A stretch of 60,727 bases of DNA from Saccharibacillus kuerlensis DSM 22868 (GTDB taxonomy: Bacteria; Bacillota; Bacilli; Paenibacillales; Paenibacillaceae), in assembly GCF_000378145.1 (NCBI RefSeq), contig NZ_KB899298.1, forward strand, positions 1-60,727, given 5' to 3'. Positions within the stretch are counted from its first letter, which is position 1, and the number at the start of each line of letters is the position of its first letter. Under the pieces are notes generated by a model, which was not told the origin of the DNA, did no database searches, and worked only from the letters and a program-made list of their open reading frames with translations. The translations under genes and the position numbers were made by a program. This document shows positions 27,694 through 34,626 of this stretch, piece after piece.

Positions 27694-28860
27694 CTACTCA
27701 GCCGCTCCCTCTTTCAAAGAAATCCAGACCAGACACTTATCGTCGTCCTGTTCGGCATTGGCTTCGCCCTCGAAGAACACTTCCTCCATTCGCACTTTGT
27801 TAAAACCGTGCTCTCCCTGAAGATGACTGATCAGGAAACTCAGCTGTTCCTCTTGTTCGCCGTCCACCGCTTCCAGCAGGCCGTCGGTGTAGAGCACCAA
27901 GTGGCTGTCTCCGTCATAAGAGATCGTTTGCGGTTCGGCATCGATCCGGTCGAAAAGACCTACAGGATGAGAAGAACGCTGCAGACGGGCTACTTCATTG
28001 CTGCCGCGGAAAAGGAGCGCCGGAGGATGCCCTGCGTTGACGTAATCGATTCGCTTGAATCGTGTATCAACTACCATATAAATAGCCGTAAAATAGTATT
28101 GAATCAGCTGGTTTTCAATATGCAGTTGATTAAAACGACGGTTCAATTCCTGAATGACTTTTTCCGGTTCTACATAAGTCACTACCGTATCTTTGAGCAC
28201 CGAAGCAATAAACATGCAGAATAGCGACGAAGAGATGCCATGTCCCATCATATCCAGCAAGATGATACCATAACGTCCATCACCGAGCGGATACCAGGCA
28301 TACAAGTCACCGGCCAACTCAAATGAAGGTTTATACAAGGCATCAATCTCGATATGTCGATCATTGACAGGTAGACTCAATACCGCATTTTGCACCAAGG
28401 CTGCCAGCTTCAATTCATCCTGAATTCGCTGATCTCGTTCCTTGTGCCAGTCCTTCTCCTGCTTGAGCCGAAGCGCCAAACGAATCCGGGCCATCAGTTC
28501 AACTTTATTAATCGGTTTCGTTACATAGTCTCCAGCACCTGCATCGAGCGCTTCTGCCAGCTTTTTGGAGTCGCCCACAGCTGTAACCATAATAATAGGA
28601 ATATCGCGTAAATGTTCGTAAGTCTGCACGATCCGGCATGCTTCAATTCCATCCATTTCCGGCATCATCATATCCAGCAGAATCAAATCAATGTCGGAAT
28701 TTTTGGATTTGACCTGAGAATCCAGATTGGCAATACCCAGAATGGAAAACATTTCTCGGGCGGAAGAAGCGATCTCGATATTCCGATAATCTTCTTTTTT
28801 CAAAATCTCTCGAATGATAATGACATTGGTAGGATTGTCGTCGACAACTAAAATCTTCAT
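27694..28860 (-). CDS. Response regulator-PP2C phosphatase (RsbY/RsbU-like)
   Basis: 388 aa. N-terminal receiver (MKILVVDDNPTN; LLDMMMPEMDG; TKPI) and C-terminal SpoIIE/PP2C domain (GDLYAWYPLGDGRYG, LDMMGHGISSSLF, YVNAGHPPALLF, LVLYTDGLLEA). Such proteins dephosphorylate RsbV-P and so release sigma-B; the receiver-PP2C layout is that of RsbY in B. cereus, activated by RsbK. The start at 28860 has AGAGGGAGAGG upstream. It is the first gene of the seven-gene array ending in sigB. Confidence 0.9.
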   Translation of the reverse strand: MKILVVDDNPTNVIIIREILKKEDYRNIEIASSAREMFSILGIANLDSQVKSKNSDIDLILLDMMMPEMDGIEACRIVQTYEHLRDIPIIMVTAVGDSKKLAEALDAGAGDYVTKPINKVELMARIRLALRLKQEKDWHKERDQRIQDELKLAALVQNAVLSLPVNDRHIEIDALYKPSFELAGDLYAWYPLGDGRYGIILLDMMGHGISSSLFCMFIASVLKDTVVTYVEPEKVIQELNRRFNQLHIENQLIQYYFTAIYMVVDTRFKRIDYVNAGHPPALLFRGSNEVARLQRSSHPVGLFDRIDAEPQTISYDGDSHLVLYTDGLLEAVDGEQEEQLSFLISHLQGEHGFNKVRMEEVFFEGEANAEQDDDKCLVWISLKEGAAE

Positions 28861-28977
28861 AATCCTCTCCCTCTTGTGTGAAAACACGTGTAATACTGCT
28901 TCTGCCGTTCCCGATTCTTGTATTGTACAAAGAGTCTCGCTCTTGTATTTCGAAGATGGTTCGGCCAGCACTTACTC

Positions 28978-29024
28978 CTATCTTTCGCTATCAAATACCT
29001 CTATCTTTAAATATTTCTATCTTT
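28978..29024. repeat. Three direct repeats CTATCTTT upstream of rsbY-like gene
   Basis: Exact octamers at 28978-28985, 29001-29008 and 29017-29024 (AAAGATAG on the coding strand), 120-165 nt before the start codon. Spacings are 23 and 16 nt. Iterons of this sort can be activator sites. Confidence 0.45.
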
Positions 29025-29090
29025 GTCGTCAAGGACCTTTTATCCCTTATAAAAACTGTTTATCAACATCTTGTAAAAGATTCCATAAAC

Positions 29091-29132
29091 ATAGATAAGG
29101 AATGGGACACAGGGTTCCCATTCCTTATCTAT
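29091..29132. other. Perfect 17-bp hairpin, no T-tract
   Basis: ATAGATAAGGAATGGGA pairs fully with TCCCATTCCTTATCTAT across the loop CACAGGGT. No U-run follows on either strand. It may end the leftward DUF4309-like transcript or be a processing element. Confidence 0.55.
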
Positions 29133-29434
29133 ACTTCGAATCCGCTAAACCGCGGCCAACATGTATAATCGATAACTAACTATTGAAAATTCGGCACTAA
29201 AGCAGCAATCAGAAAATTTCTCCGGCTCGAACTGTTTTTCATAATTAATCGACTCTTTTATAAGAATCTTAATGTTTGCAATAAGTTTTTAAAATTCACT
29301 TTCAACCAGCAAAGGTTTATTTTGAACCTAAAACGTTATTTACCCTGCCAGAAAGGGAATGAAACAAAAAAATAAAAATAAAATCAAAAATAAATTTAAA
29401 ATTATAAAATTCTTTGAAATTAATTTGTATTGAA

Positions 29435-29992
29435 TTAGACGGAAGTACTGTCGAACAATTCAACACTTCTCACTTTACCGCTGGACGAATCAACAAAGAT
29501 CTTAAGCGCTTGGCCCTGATGTTCATATCCGAAACCATCATCAGCCGTAAAATCAGGCTCGCCAAGTCGTGCGCGAATCTCTCTGATTTCCATTGGCAGT
29601 TCATGGCCATTCAAATTGAATACTCCCGCTTCTGCAGGAACGGATACGTAATAAATCCAATCCTCGTATGCTCCAACACTTAGACCATCATAACGATGCT
29701 CTTCTCCAGCCATATAAGCGGGAACGCGTTCAAAGGGTTCGCCATACAGCTTGTTTGCATCTTCGATACGACTCTGGAGAGTAAGTCCGTTCAACGTTTC
29801 AAAGCCTGATTTTGCCGGATAAATAGGTGTTTGAACTTGTTCCGGCAGCGTCTGTGCATAAGCAGCGTGATAAATAGAGGATGCACCCATTACATGGGGT
29901 ACGGTCGCGGCATAGGAAGGTGAATAATCCTGATTTGAAAGAGAAGATAGCATTCCTGTTAGCAGCATCATGATTGTAAGCATCGTTCTCAT
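29435..29992 (-). CDS. Secreted DUF4309-like protein
   Basis: 185 aa. The N-terminus (MRTMLTIMMLLTGMLSSL) is a signal peptide or short anchor. The body contains two repeats beginning LNGLTLQSRIEDANKLYGEP and LNGHELPMEIREIRARLGEPDF, a pattern of the DUF4309/YjgB-type extracellular proteins, with unknown role. Weak ribosome site (GGATGAGA). Confidence 0.65.
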   Translation of the reverse strand: MRTMLTIMMLLTGMLSSLSNQDYSPSYAATVPHVMGASSIYHAAYAQTLPEQVQTPIYPAKSGFETLNGLTLQSRIEDANKLYGEPFERVPAYMAGEEHRYDGLSVGAYEDWIYYVSVPAEAGVFNLNGHELPMEIREIRARLGEPDFTADDGFGYEHQGQALKIFVDSSSGKVRSVELFDSTSV

Positions 29993-30138
29993 CCTTTCGT
30001 ATTGCTCAGGGAATTGCTTAAACAGCTCCGCCTATGCCTGCAAACCGCTTACCCTACATAGTAGTAAACCGAATAATAACCCGATTCAAAACTATGTATC
30101 TTCAATTCGAAGTTGTAATAATCGAAGCAGTCATCTAA

Positions 30139-30663
30139 TTAGCGGCGGAACTTTTGCCAAAGTGAAGCACCTGTGTCAACCCATTTTACGATTTTCTGTA
30201 CGCCGCCGTTTTGACCGTTTCCGTTACCATATGTGGCATTGTAAGTACGTACGGTCTTACTCTCGCCTGACGCGGGCAGTAGCGCTGCGTCTCCGCCTTC
30301 ACGCTTCTCTTGTTCTTTCTTCTCTTTATGATGTTTGGCTTTCTCAATCATCCGGTGCGAGTACTGCTGAGTCACCAGCGTCACTTCATTAAGAAGTTGT
30401 CCCAGGTTCTTTACCGATTCCATAACAGGATCAAGCTGCTTCAACTTATGGTTGGCATCCAATGTAATATCGTTGGTATGCCGCACAACCTGTTTAACTT
30501 CGTAAGTCAGCTCATCCATCGTTTTTTGAACTTCTTTCAACGTTTCCGCCGTGTTTTCCAGCGTCTTGGTACCGGCCTGCAGTGTTTTGATCAAAAATAC
30601 GACAAGCACTGCAAAAGCTACAGCCACGATAAGTAAAGCCCATTGCCACAATTCCACATTCAA
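30139..30663 (-). CDS. DUF948 general-stress protein (YtxG-like)
   Basis: 174 aa. One N-terminal membrane helix (WALLIVAVAFAVLVVFLI) is followed by a long coiled coil (LENTAETLKEVQKTMDELTY) typical of DUF948, then a Lys/Glu-rich linker and a glycine/asparagine patch. In B. subtilis the YtxG member belongs to the sigma-B regulon. A convincing sigma-B-type promoter lies 88 nt upstream. Confidence 0.88.
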   Translation of the reverse strand: MNVELWQWALLIVAVAFAVLVVFLIKTLQAGTKTLENTAETLKEVQKTMDELTYEVKQVVRHTNDITLDANHKLKQLDPVMESVKNLGQLLNEVTLVTQQYSHRMIEKAKHHKEKKEQEKREGGDAALLPASGESKTVRTYNATYGNGNGQNGGVQKIVKWVDTGASLWQKFRR

Positions 30664-30750
30664 AACCTCTCTTTCTTCACATCCGTTTTTTTTGTTCGTT
30701 CGTGCGTTTTTTGTTCGTTCTTGCGCATTGTCTCCTGCGTTACTTCATAG

Positions 30751-30776
30751 TTACCCTGAGCTTTTTGACACGAAAC
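30751..30776 (-). promoter_or_regulatory. Sigma-B-type promoter of the DUF948 gene
   Basis: Minus strand GTTTCG, a 14-nt spacer, GGGTAA. This closely fits the sigma-B consensus GTTTAA-N12-15-GGGTAT, and the gene belongs to a known general-stress family. Confidence 0.7.
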
Positions 30777-30819
30777 AAAGCGAAAGTCAGTCCTATCCCA
30801 ACCAAAACCGCTTTGTTTC
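30772..30819. repeat. 11-bp inverted repeat carrying both -35 elements
   Basis: GAAACAAAGCG (30772-30782) and CGCTTTGTTTC (30809-30819) are perfect inverted copies 26 nt apart, each containing most of the -35 of a divergent sigma-B-type promoter. Confidence 0.7.
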
Positions 30820-30840
30820 AAGGCGAAAGTGCCCGGTTAA
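30815..30840 (+). promoter_or_regulatory. Divergent sigma-B-type promoter toward the DUF1328 gene
   Basis: GTTTCA, a 14-nt spacer, GGTTAA. One base of the -10 departs from the partner promoter on the other strand. It would give a 140-nt leader. Confidence 0.5.
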
Positions 30841-30987
30841 TGTGTCTCAGCGAGACGCTTAGGTAAGAGGCCGGGGCCCATATACAACTTTGCCCTATCG
30901 GTCATATGTTTCTACTTAATTACTTTTGTTTTGCTGTACATGCTTTGCATTACACTGATATCGAATATTGAAAGGAGGGTGAAGCTC

Positions 30988-31155
30988 ATGCTGAAATGGT
31001 CTATGATTCTGCTTGTCATTGCAATCGTGCTCGGTATTTTCGGTTTCGTCGGAATTATTGAAGCTGCTGCTGCAATCTTCAAGGTGCTGTTCTGGGTCTT
31101 CCTGGCCCTGTTCGTTATTTCTCTGTTCTTAGGCAGAGGACGATCAACTCGTTAG
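30988..31155 (+). CDS. DUF1328 small membrane protein (YtjA-like)
   Basis: 55 aa. MLKWSMILLVIAIVLGIFGF, GIIEAAAAIFKVLFWVFLALF and LFLGRG match DUF1328, a two-helix membrane family linked to stress. AAAGGAGGGTGA precedes the ATG. The frame is open upstream but lacks a ribosome site. Confidence 0.92.
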   Translation: MLKWSMILLVIAIVLGIFGFVGIIEAAAAIFKVLFWVFLALFVISLFLGRGRSTR

Positions 31156-31186
31156 ATAAGCTTTTCCCTTTAATCAGGGATCTTTG

Positions 31187-31216
31187 AACCGCTTCCCGGT
31201 CGGGAAGCGGTTTTTT
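31187..31216 (+). terminator. Intrinsic terminator after DUF1328 gene
   Basis: Perfect 11-bp stem AACCGCTTCCC / GGGAAGCGGTT with GGTC loop and T6. Confidence 0.93.
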
Positions 31217-31393
31217 ATTTTCCTCCTTTATCTTTTATACTCTCCGAAATATTTCAGCCAATTGCATCCTTATGTAAAAATAAAATTCCCCGACGTACCT
31301 AATAATAATATCAACTTCACTCTTTGGGCAAAAAGTTTATTCTGCGCAGATCAAGTTACGATTCCGTAATTTTTTTTCGCAGAAATGGTTCAA

Positions 31394-31422
31394 TTGGCCG
31401 CTATCTAGTTTATTCATATAAC
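31394..31422 (+). promoter_or_regulatory. Promoter of the secreted-protein gene
   Basis: TTGGCC, a 17-nt spacer, TATAAC, about 48 nt before the start codon. Positions 31217-31393 are AT-rich with nothing else recognised. Confidence 0.6.
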
Positions 31423-31469
31423 AGTAAGGAGCAATCAAGCTCCTAAATTACAGAGGAGGAACTCTTATT

Positions 31470-32240
31470 ATGAAAAAATTGGTAACCCTTACAGCTTCGG
31501 CTTTGCTCATGGGCAGCATTGCAACAGGAGCTTCGGCAGCAGAAACAACTACAGGAACAGTGACTGACACTACTTACACTTCCCCTACAACAGGAACAGT
31601 TTCGACGAAGTTCGTAGGAAACAACAACGGTTTCAGCTTCACTAACCCTACTGCTTGGAACGAACGCGTAAGCAGCCAAGAATTCACAGGAAGCGCACTG
31701 TCCGAAATGGGCGAAAGCGGAGTATACCTCGTTAACTTTACATACACTCCAACCGATACAAATGCCACTCCGGTAACTTTCGCTTCGATCCGCGGCTATG
31801 ATAGCGCTGTCTGGAACAGCATCGCCAACAAAGAAACACTGGGTACTCCGCTCAACACAACAGGCAGCACGATCTATGTTCTGTCTAAAGCAGCTAGCAA
31901 CCCGTTCACTTCCAGTGAAGATATGAACGCGTTCAACACACTGCTGCAAAGCTTGGACAGCGGATCGCTGCAAAACTTCACAGTTAACCCAATGACAGGA
32001 ACCCTTCCAGGTGCTCCAATCGTTACGGGTGACGATCCAGACAAAGTTTCCACTAACCCAACTCCTACGATTCAACTGACAAGCATGACGCCGTTCTACA
32101 AAGCTCCAGGCGGCGCAATGATGGGTTACCTCGCACCGCAAAAGCTCGATACAACGGGCAACGGTACGACAACTCCTGCAAATGGTCAGTGGATCGAAAT
32201 CTACACTTGGATGGGTATGGCTTGGATCGTAGTCGAGTAA
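31470..32240 (+). CDS. Secreted protein of unknown function with SH3-like C-terminus
   Basis: 256 aa. Clear signal peptide (MKKLVTLTASALLMGSIATG, cleavage after ASA). The mature protein is Thr/Ser/Asn-rich, with a central domain (about 45-170) I do not recognise. The last 55 residues (SMTPFYKAPGGAMMGYLAP ... GQWIEIYTWMGMAWIVVE) look like a bacterial SH3-type wall-binding module. AGAGGAGGAAC ribosome site, own promoter and strong terminator, and very regular codon use suggest high expression. No catalytic motif is visible. Confidence 0.8.
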   Translation: MKKLVTLTASALLMGSIATGASAAETTTGTVTDTTYTSPTTGTVSTKFVGNNNGFSFTNPTAWNERVSSQEFTGSALSEMGESGVYLVNFTYTPTDTNATPVTFASIRGYDSAVWNSIANKETLGTPLNTTGSTIYVLSKAASNPFTSSEDMNAFNTLLQSLDSGSLQNFTVNPMTGTLPGAPIVTGDDPDKVSTNPTPTIQLTSMTPFYKAPGGAMMGYLAPQKLDTTGNGTTTPANGQWIEIYTWMGMAWIVVE

Positions 32241-32268
32241 TCGACTCTTTCTTCCATCCTTCACATCA

Positions 32269-32297
32269 AAAACACCGGCAGCCGCCGGTGTTTTTTT
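32269..32297 (+). terminator. Intrinsic terminator after the secreted-protein gene
   Basis: ACACCGGC-AGCC-GCCGGTGT followed by T7. Confidence 0.93.
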
Positions 32298-32347
32298 GCA
32301 TTCCCAAACAGCAGCCGTACATCATCATTCTTCTGGAAATTTGCCGC

Positions 32348-32376
32348 TTGTCCCGCCGCTTGAAAGCGGCTAATAT
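32348..32376 (+). promoter_or_regulatory. Promoter with palindromic spacer
   Basis: TTGTCC, a 17-nt spacer, TAATAT. The spacer contains the palindrome GCCGCTTGAAAGCGGC (32355-32370), a possible operator for the small gene downstream. Confidence 0.5.
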
Positions 32377-32451
32377 AAAGAGGAAACCCGCAGCGGGCAG
32401 GCAGCTCGTTCAGGAGCACCGGTTAAGCTGCGCAGCGAGGAGGAATTCCGT

Positions 32452-32634
32452 ATGACCGAAGAAAAAGGAACTCGCAAAGTCGATTTGGCCGAAGCGATCC
32501 GCAACAAGCTTGAACAAAAAAAGCAGCAGGCCGGTTCAAACAAAAACAGTTTCCAAGGCAATCAGACTAAAAAGCTGACGACCCAAAACAACAAAAAGCC
32601 GAATAATCAGCGCCGCCGTACCGGAGGATCTTAA
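32452..32634 (+). CDS. Small basic protein of unknown function
   Basis: 60 aa. An N-terminal charged helix (KVDLAEAIRNKLEQKKQQ) is followed by an Asn/Gln/Lys/Arg-rich disordered tail ending NNQRRRTGGS, suggestive of nucleic-acid or ribosome binding. GCGAGGAGG precedes the ATG; its own promoter and terminator make it a real gene. I do not recognise the family. Confidence 0.7.
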   Translation: MTEEKGTRKVDLAEAIRNKLEQKKQQAGSNKNSFQGNQTKKLTTQNNKKPNNQRRRTGGS

Positions 32635-32660
32635 ATTTCTATTTGTATGGCTGTCGATGC

Positions 32661-32704
32661 AAAAGCCCCTTTCCAAGCCTATGGCTCGGAAAGGGGCTTT
32701 TTCT
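32661..32704 (+). terminator. Intrinsic terminator after small basic protein gene
   Basis: AAAGCCCCTTTCC / GGAAAGGGGCTTT stem followed by TTTTCT. Confidence 0.9.
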
Positions 32705-32731
32705 AATCGAAGGTGGAAAGTGCTTCTGTTC

Positions 32732-32767
32732 AGAAACGCCGAGCTGCACAGGCAGCTCGGCGTTTCT
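32732..32767 (-). terminator. Hairpin after the ABC-F gene, probable terminator
   Basis: Perfect 16-bp stem AGAAACGCCGAGCTGC / GCAGCTCGGCGTTTCT; the U-rich part lies within the stem arm itself. Confidence 0.6.
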
Positions 32768-32769
32768 CT

Positions 32770-32793
32770 TTCTATACTTCTATACTTCTATAC
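32770..32793. repeat. Tandem repeat (TTCTATAC)x3
   Basis: Three exact 8-bp units end 2 nt before the stop codon of the ABC-F gene, between the gene and its terminator. Confidence 0.8.
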
Positions 32794-32795
32794 CT

Positions 32796-34421
32796 TTAAA
32801 CTTGGACCGTATACATCCGCTGACGCAGTTCCTTGACTTCATCGCTTTCAAGGTACTCATCGTAAGTCATTACACGGTCGATTACGCCGTTAGGTGTAAT
32901 TTCGACAATACGGTTGGCGATCGTCTGGATAAACTGATGGTCATGGGAAACAAACAGCAGTGTACCGTCGAAGTCGATCAGGCCGTTATTGAGGGCCGTA
33001 ATGGATTCGAGATCCAAGTGGTTGGTCGGCTCGTCCATGATCAGAACATTTGCACCATTCAGCATCATTTTAGCCAACATGCAGCGAACTTTTTCGCCAC
33101 CCGACAATACGCTCGCCTTTTTCAAGCCTTCTTCGCCTGCAAACAGCATCCGGCCAAGGAATCCGCGCAGGAATGTTTCATCCTGTTCGTTGGAATACTG
33201 GCGCAGCCATTCCACCAGCGTCAGATCTACGCCATCAAAGTAAGCGGAGTTGTCTTTTGGGAAATACGCCTGGGTTGTCGTAACGCCCCATGTGTATTCG
33301 CCTCCGTCCGCCTCTACTTCACCCATTACGATATCGAATAGCGTCGATTTCGGTGTGCCGTAAGGGCCGACAAATGCAATCTTATCGCCTTTGTTGACAA
33401 CCAGGTTAAGATTGTCGAGGATCTTCTCGCCTTCAATCGACTTGCTCAGGTTCTCAACCGTCAGCAGCTGCTTGCCCGCTTCACGTTCAGGCTTAAAGTT
33501 GATAAATGGATATTTACGGTTGGAAGGACGAATGTCGTCCAGCGAAATTTTTTCGAGCTGCTTTTTCCGCGAAGTCGCCTGCTTCGATTTGGAAGCATTT
33601 GCCGAGAAACGCTGAACGAAGGCTTGAAGCTCTTTGATCTTTTCTTCTTTTTTCTTGTTCTGGTCACGCACAAGTCGCAAAGCCAACTGACTCGACTCAT
33701 ACCAGAAGTCATAGTTGCCGACATACAGCTGAATTTTGCCGAAGTCGATATCCGCGATATGCGTACATACTTTGTTCAGGAAGTGACGGTCGTGAGAAAC
33801 GACAATGACAGTGCCTTCATAGCTCATCAGGAAGTTCTCAAGCCAGTTGATCGATTCGATGTCCAAGTGGTTGGTAGGCTCATCCAGCAGCAGGATCTGC
33901 GGATTACCGAACAACGCTTGCGCAAGCAGGACACGGACTTTTTCATTGCCGCTCAGCTCGTCCATTTTTTTGTCATGCAGATCGCGATGAATACCGAGAC
34001 CAATCAGAAGCGCAGCCGCGTCAGCTTCTGCATCCCAACCGTTCAATTCGGCAAATTCGCCTTCGAGTTCGCCGGCACGAATGCCGTCTTCTTCAGAGAA
34101 GTCGCTCTTTGCATACAGTGCATCTTTCTCTTTCATGATCGAATACAGCCGGTTGTGACCCATAATAACGGTCTCCAGTACCGGATATTCATCGTATTCG
34201 AAATGGTTCTGCTTCAGAACGGCCAGACGTTCGCCCGGCGTGATGGATACTTCGCCCTGGTTCGGTTCGATTTCTCCCGAAAGGATCTTCAAGAATGTCG
34301 ATTTGCCGGCGCCGTTGGCGCCGATCAGGCCATAACAGTTGCCTGGGTTAAATTGAATGTTGACGTCTTCAAAAAGTGGCCGCTTGCCGTAGCGAAGCGT
34401 AACGCCGCTTGTACTAATCAT
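32796..34421 (-). CDS. ABC-F family ATPase (YbiT/YkpA type)
   Basis: 541 aa with two ABC domains and no membrane segments. First Walker A GANGAGKST, signature LSGNEKVRV and Walker B LLLDEPTNHLD; a linker rich in Lys and Ser; second Walker B VLIMDEPTNHLD and signature LSGGEKVRC. The second Walker A reads GPYGTPKST, where Pro replaces the usual Gly before Lys. ABC-F proteins act on the ribosome in translation or antibiotic tolerance. ATG 34421 aligns with the E. coli YbiT start and has an AAAGGATGGGA site; nearby ATGs at 34427 and 34433 are possible. Confidence 0.92.
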   Translation of the reverse strand: MISTSGVTLRYGKRPLFEDVNIQFNPGNCYGLIGANGAGKSTFLKILSGEIEPNQGEVSITPGERLAVLKQNHFEYDEYPVLETVIMGHNRLYSIMKEKDALYAKSDFSEEDGIRAGELEGEFAELNGWDAEADAAALLIGLGIHRDLHDKKMDELSGNEKVRVLLAQALFGNPQILLLDEPTNHLDIESINWLENFLMSYEGTVIVVSHDRHFLNKVCTHIADIDFGKIQLYVGNYDFWYESSQLALRLVRDQNKKKEEKIKELQAFVQRFSANASKSKQATSRKKQLEKISLDDIRPSNRKYPFINFKPEREAGKQLLTVENLSKSIEGEKILDNLNLVVNKGDKIAFVGPYGTPKSTLFDIVMGEVEADGGEYTWGVTTTQAYFPKDNSAYFDGVDLTLVEWLRQYSNEQDETFLRGFLGRMLFAGEEGLKKASVLSGGEKVRCMLAKMMLNGANVLIMDEPTNHLDLESITALNNGLIDFDGTLLFVSHDHQFIQTIANRIVEITPNGVIDRVMTYDEYLESDEVKELRQRMYTVQV

Positions 34422-34510
34422 ATGCATTCCCATCCTTTATTATAAACTTTTCATTAAGCTCCGGTTTCCTCATGCAGCTTATCGTTGACTAAGGTGCTTT
34501 TCAAAAGCTT

Positions 34511-34516
34511 ATTATA
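34511..34516 (-). promoter_or_regulatory. Extended -10 promoter of the ABC-F gene
   Basis: Minus strand TATGCTATAAT contains a perfect TATAAT with an extended TGn, 90 nt upstream of the start. Confidence 0.6.
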
Positions 34517-34592
34517 GCATAAAATGGCCGCTCGTAAGGCATTCATGGCCTGTTTTCCAGTAAAATTTCGCCCAGTATGCATCCAATGCATC

Positions 34593-34624
34593 AAAAACCG
34601 CCCCGGTTTAGGCCGGAGCGGTAT
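34593..34624 (-). terminator. Intrinsic terminator after the MBL hydrolase
   Basis: Minus strand ACCGCTCCGG / CCGGGGCGGT stem with TTTTTG tail. Confidence 0.8.
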
Positions 34625-34626
34625 TT

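Larger units (their letters stand above)
28861..29434. other. Intergenic region upstream of the stress array
   Basis: 574 nt, AT-rich, no gene seen. It contains three direct repeats of CTATCTTT (28978-29024), a 17-bp perfect hairpin (29091-29132) and an A-rich plus-strand tract (about 29360-29410) just beyond the DUF4309-like gene. Confidence 0.6.

Noticed and set aside
30030-30060. GTTTAC...GGGTAA as a sigma-B promoter of the DUF4309-like gene
   Set aside because: The boxes are only 9 nt apart, too close for any sigma-B promoter.
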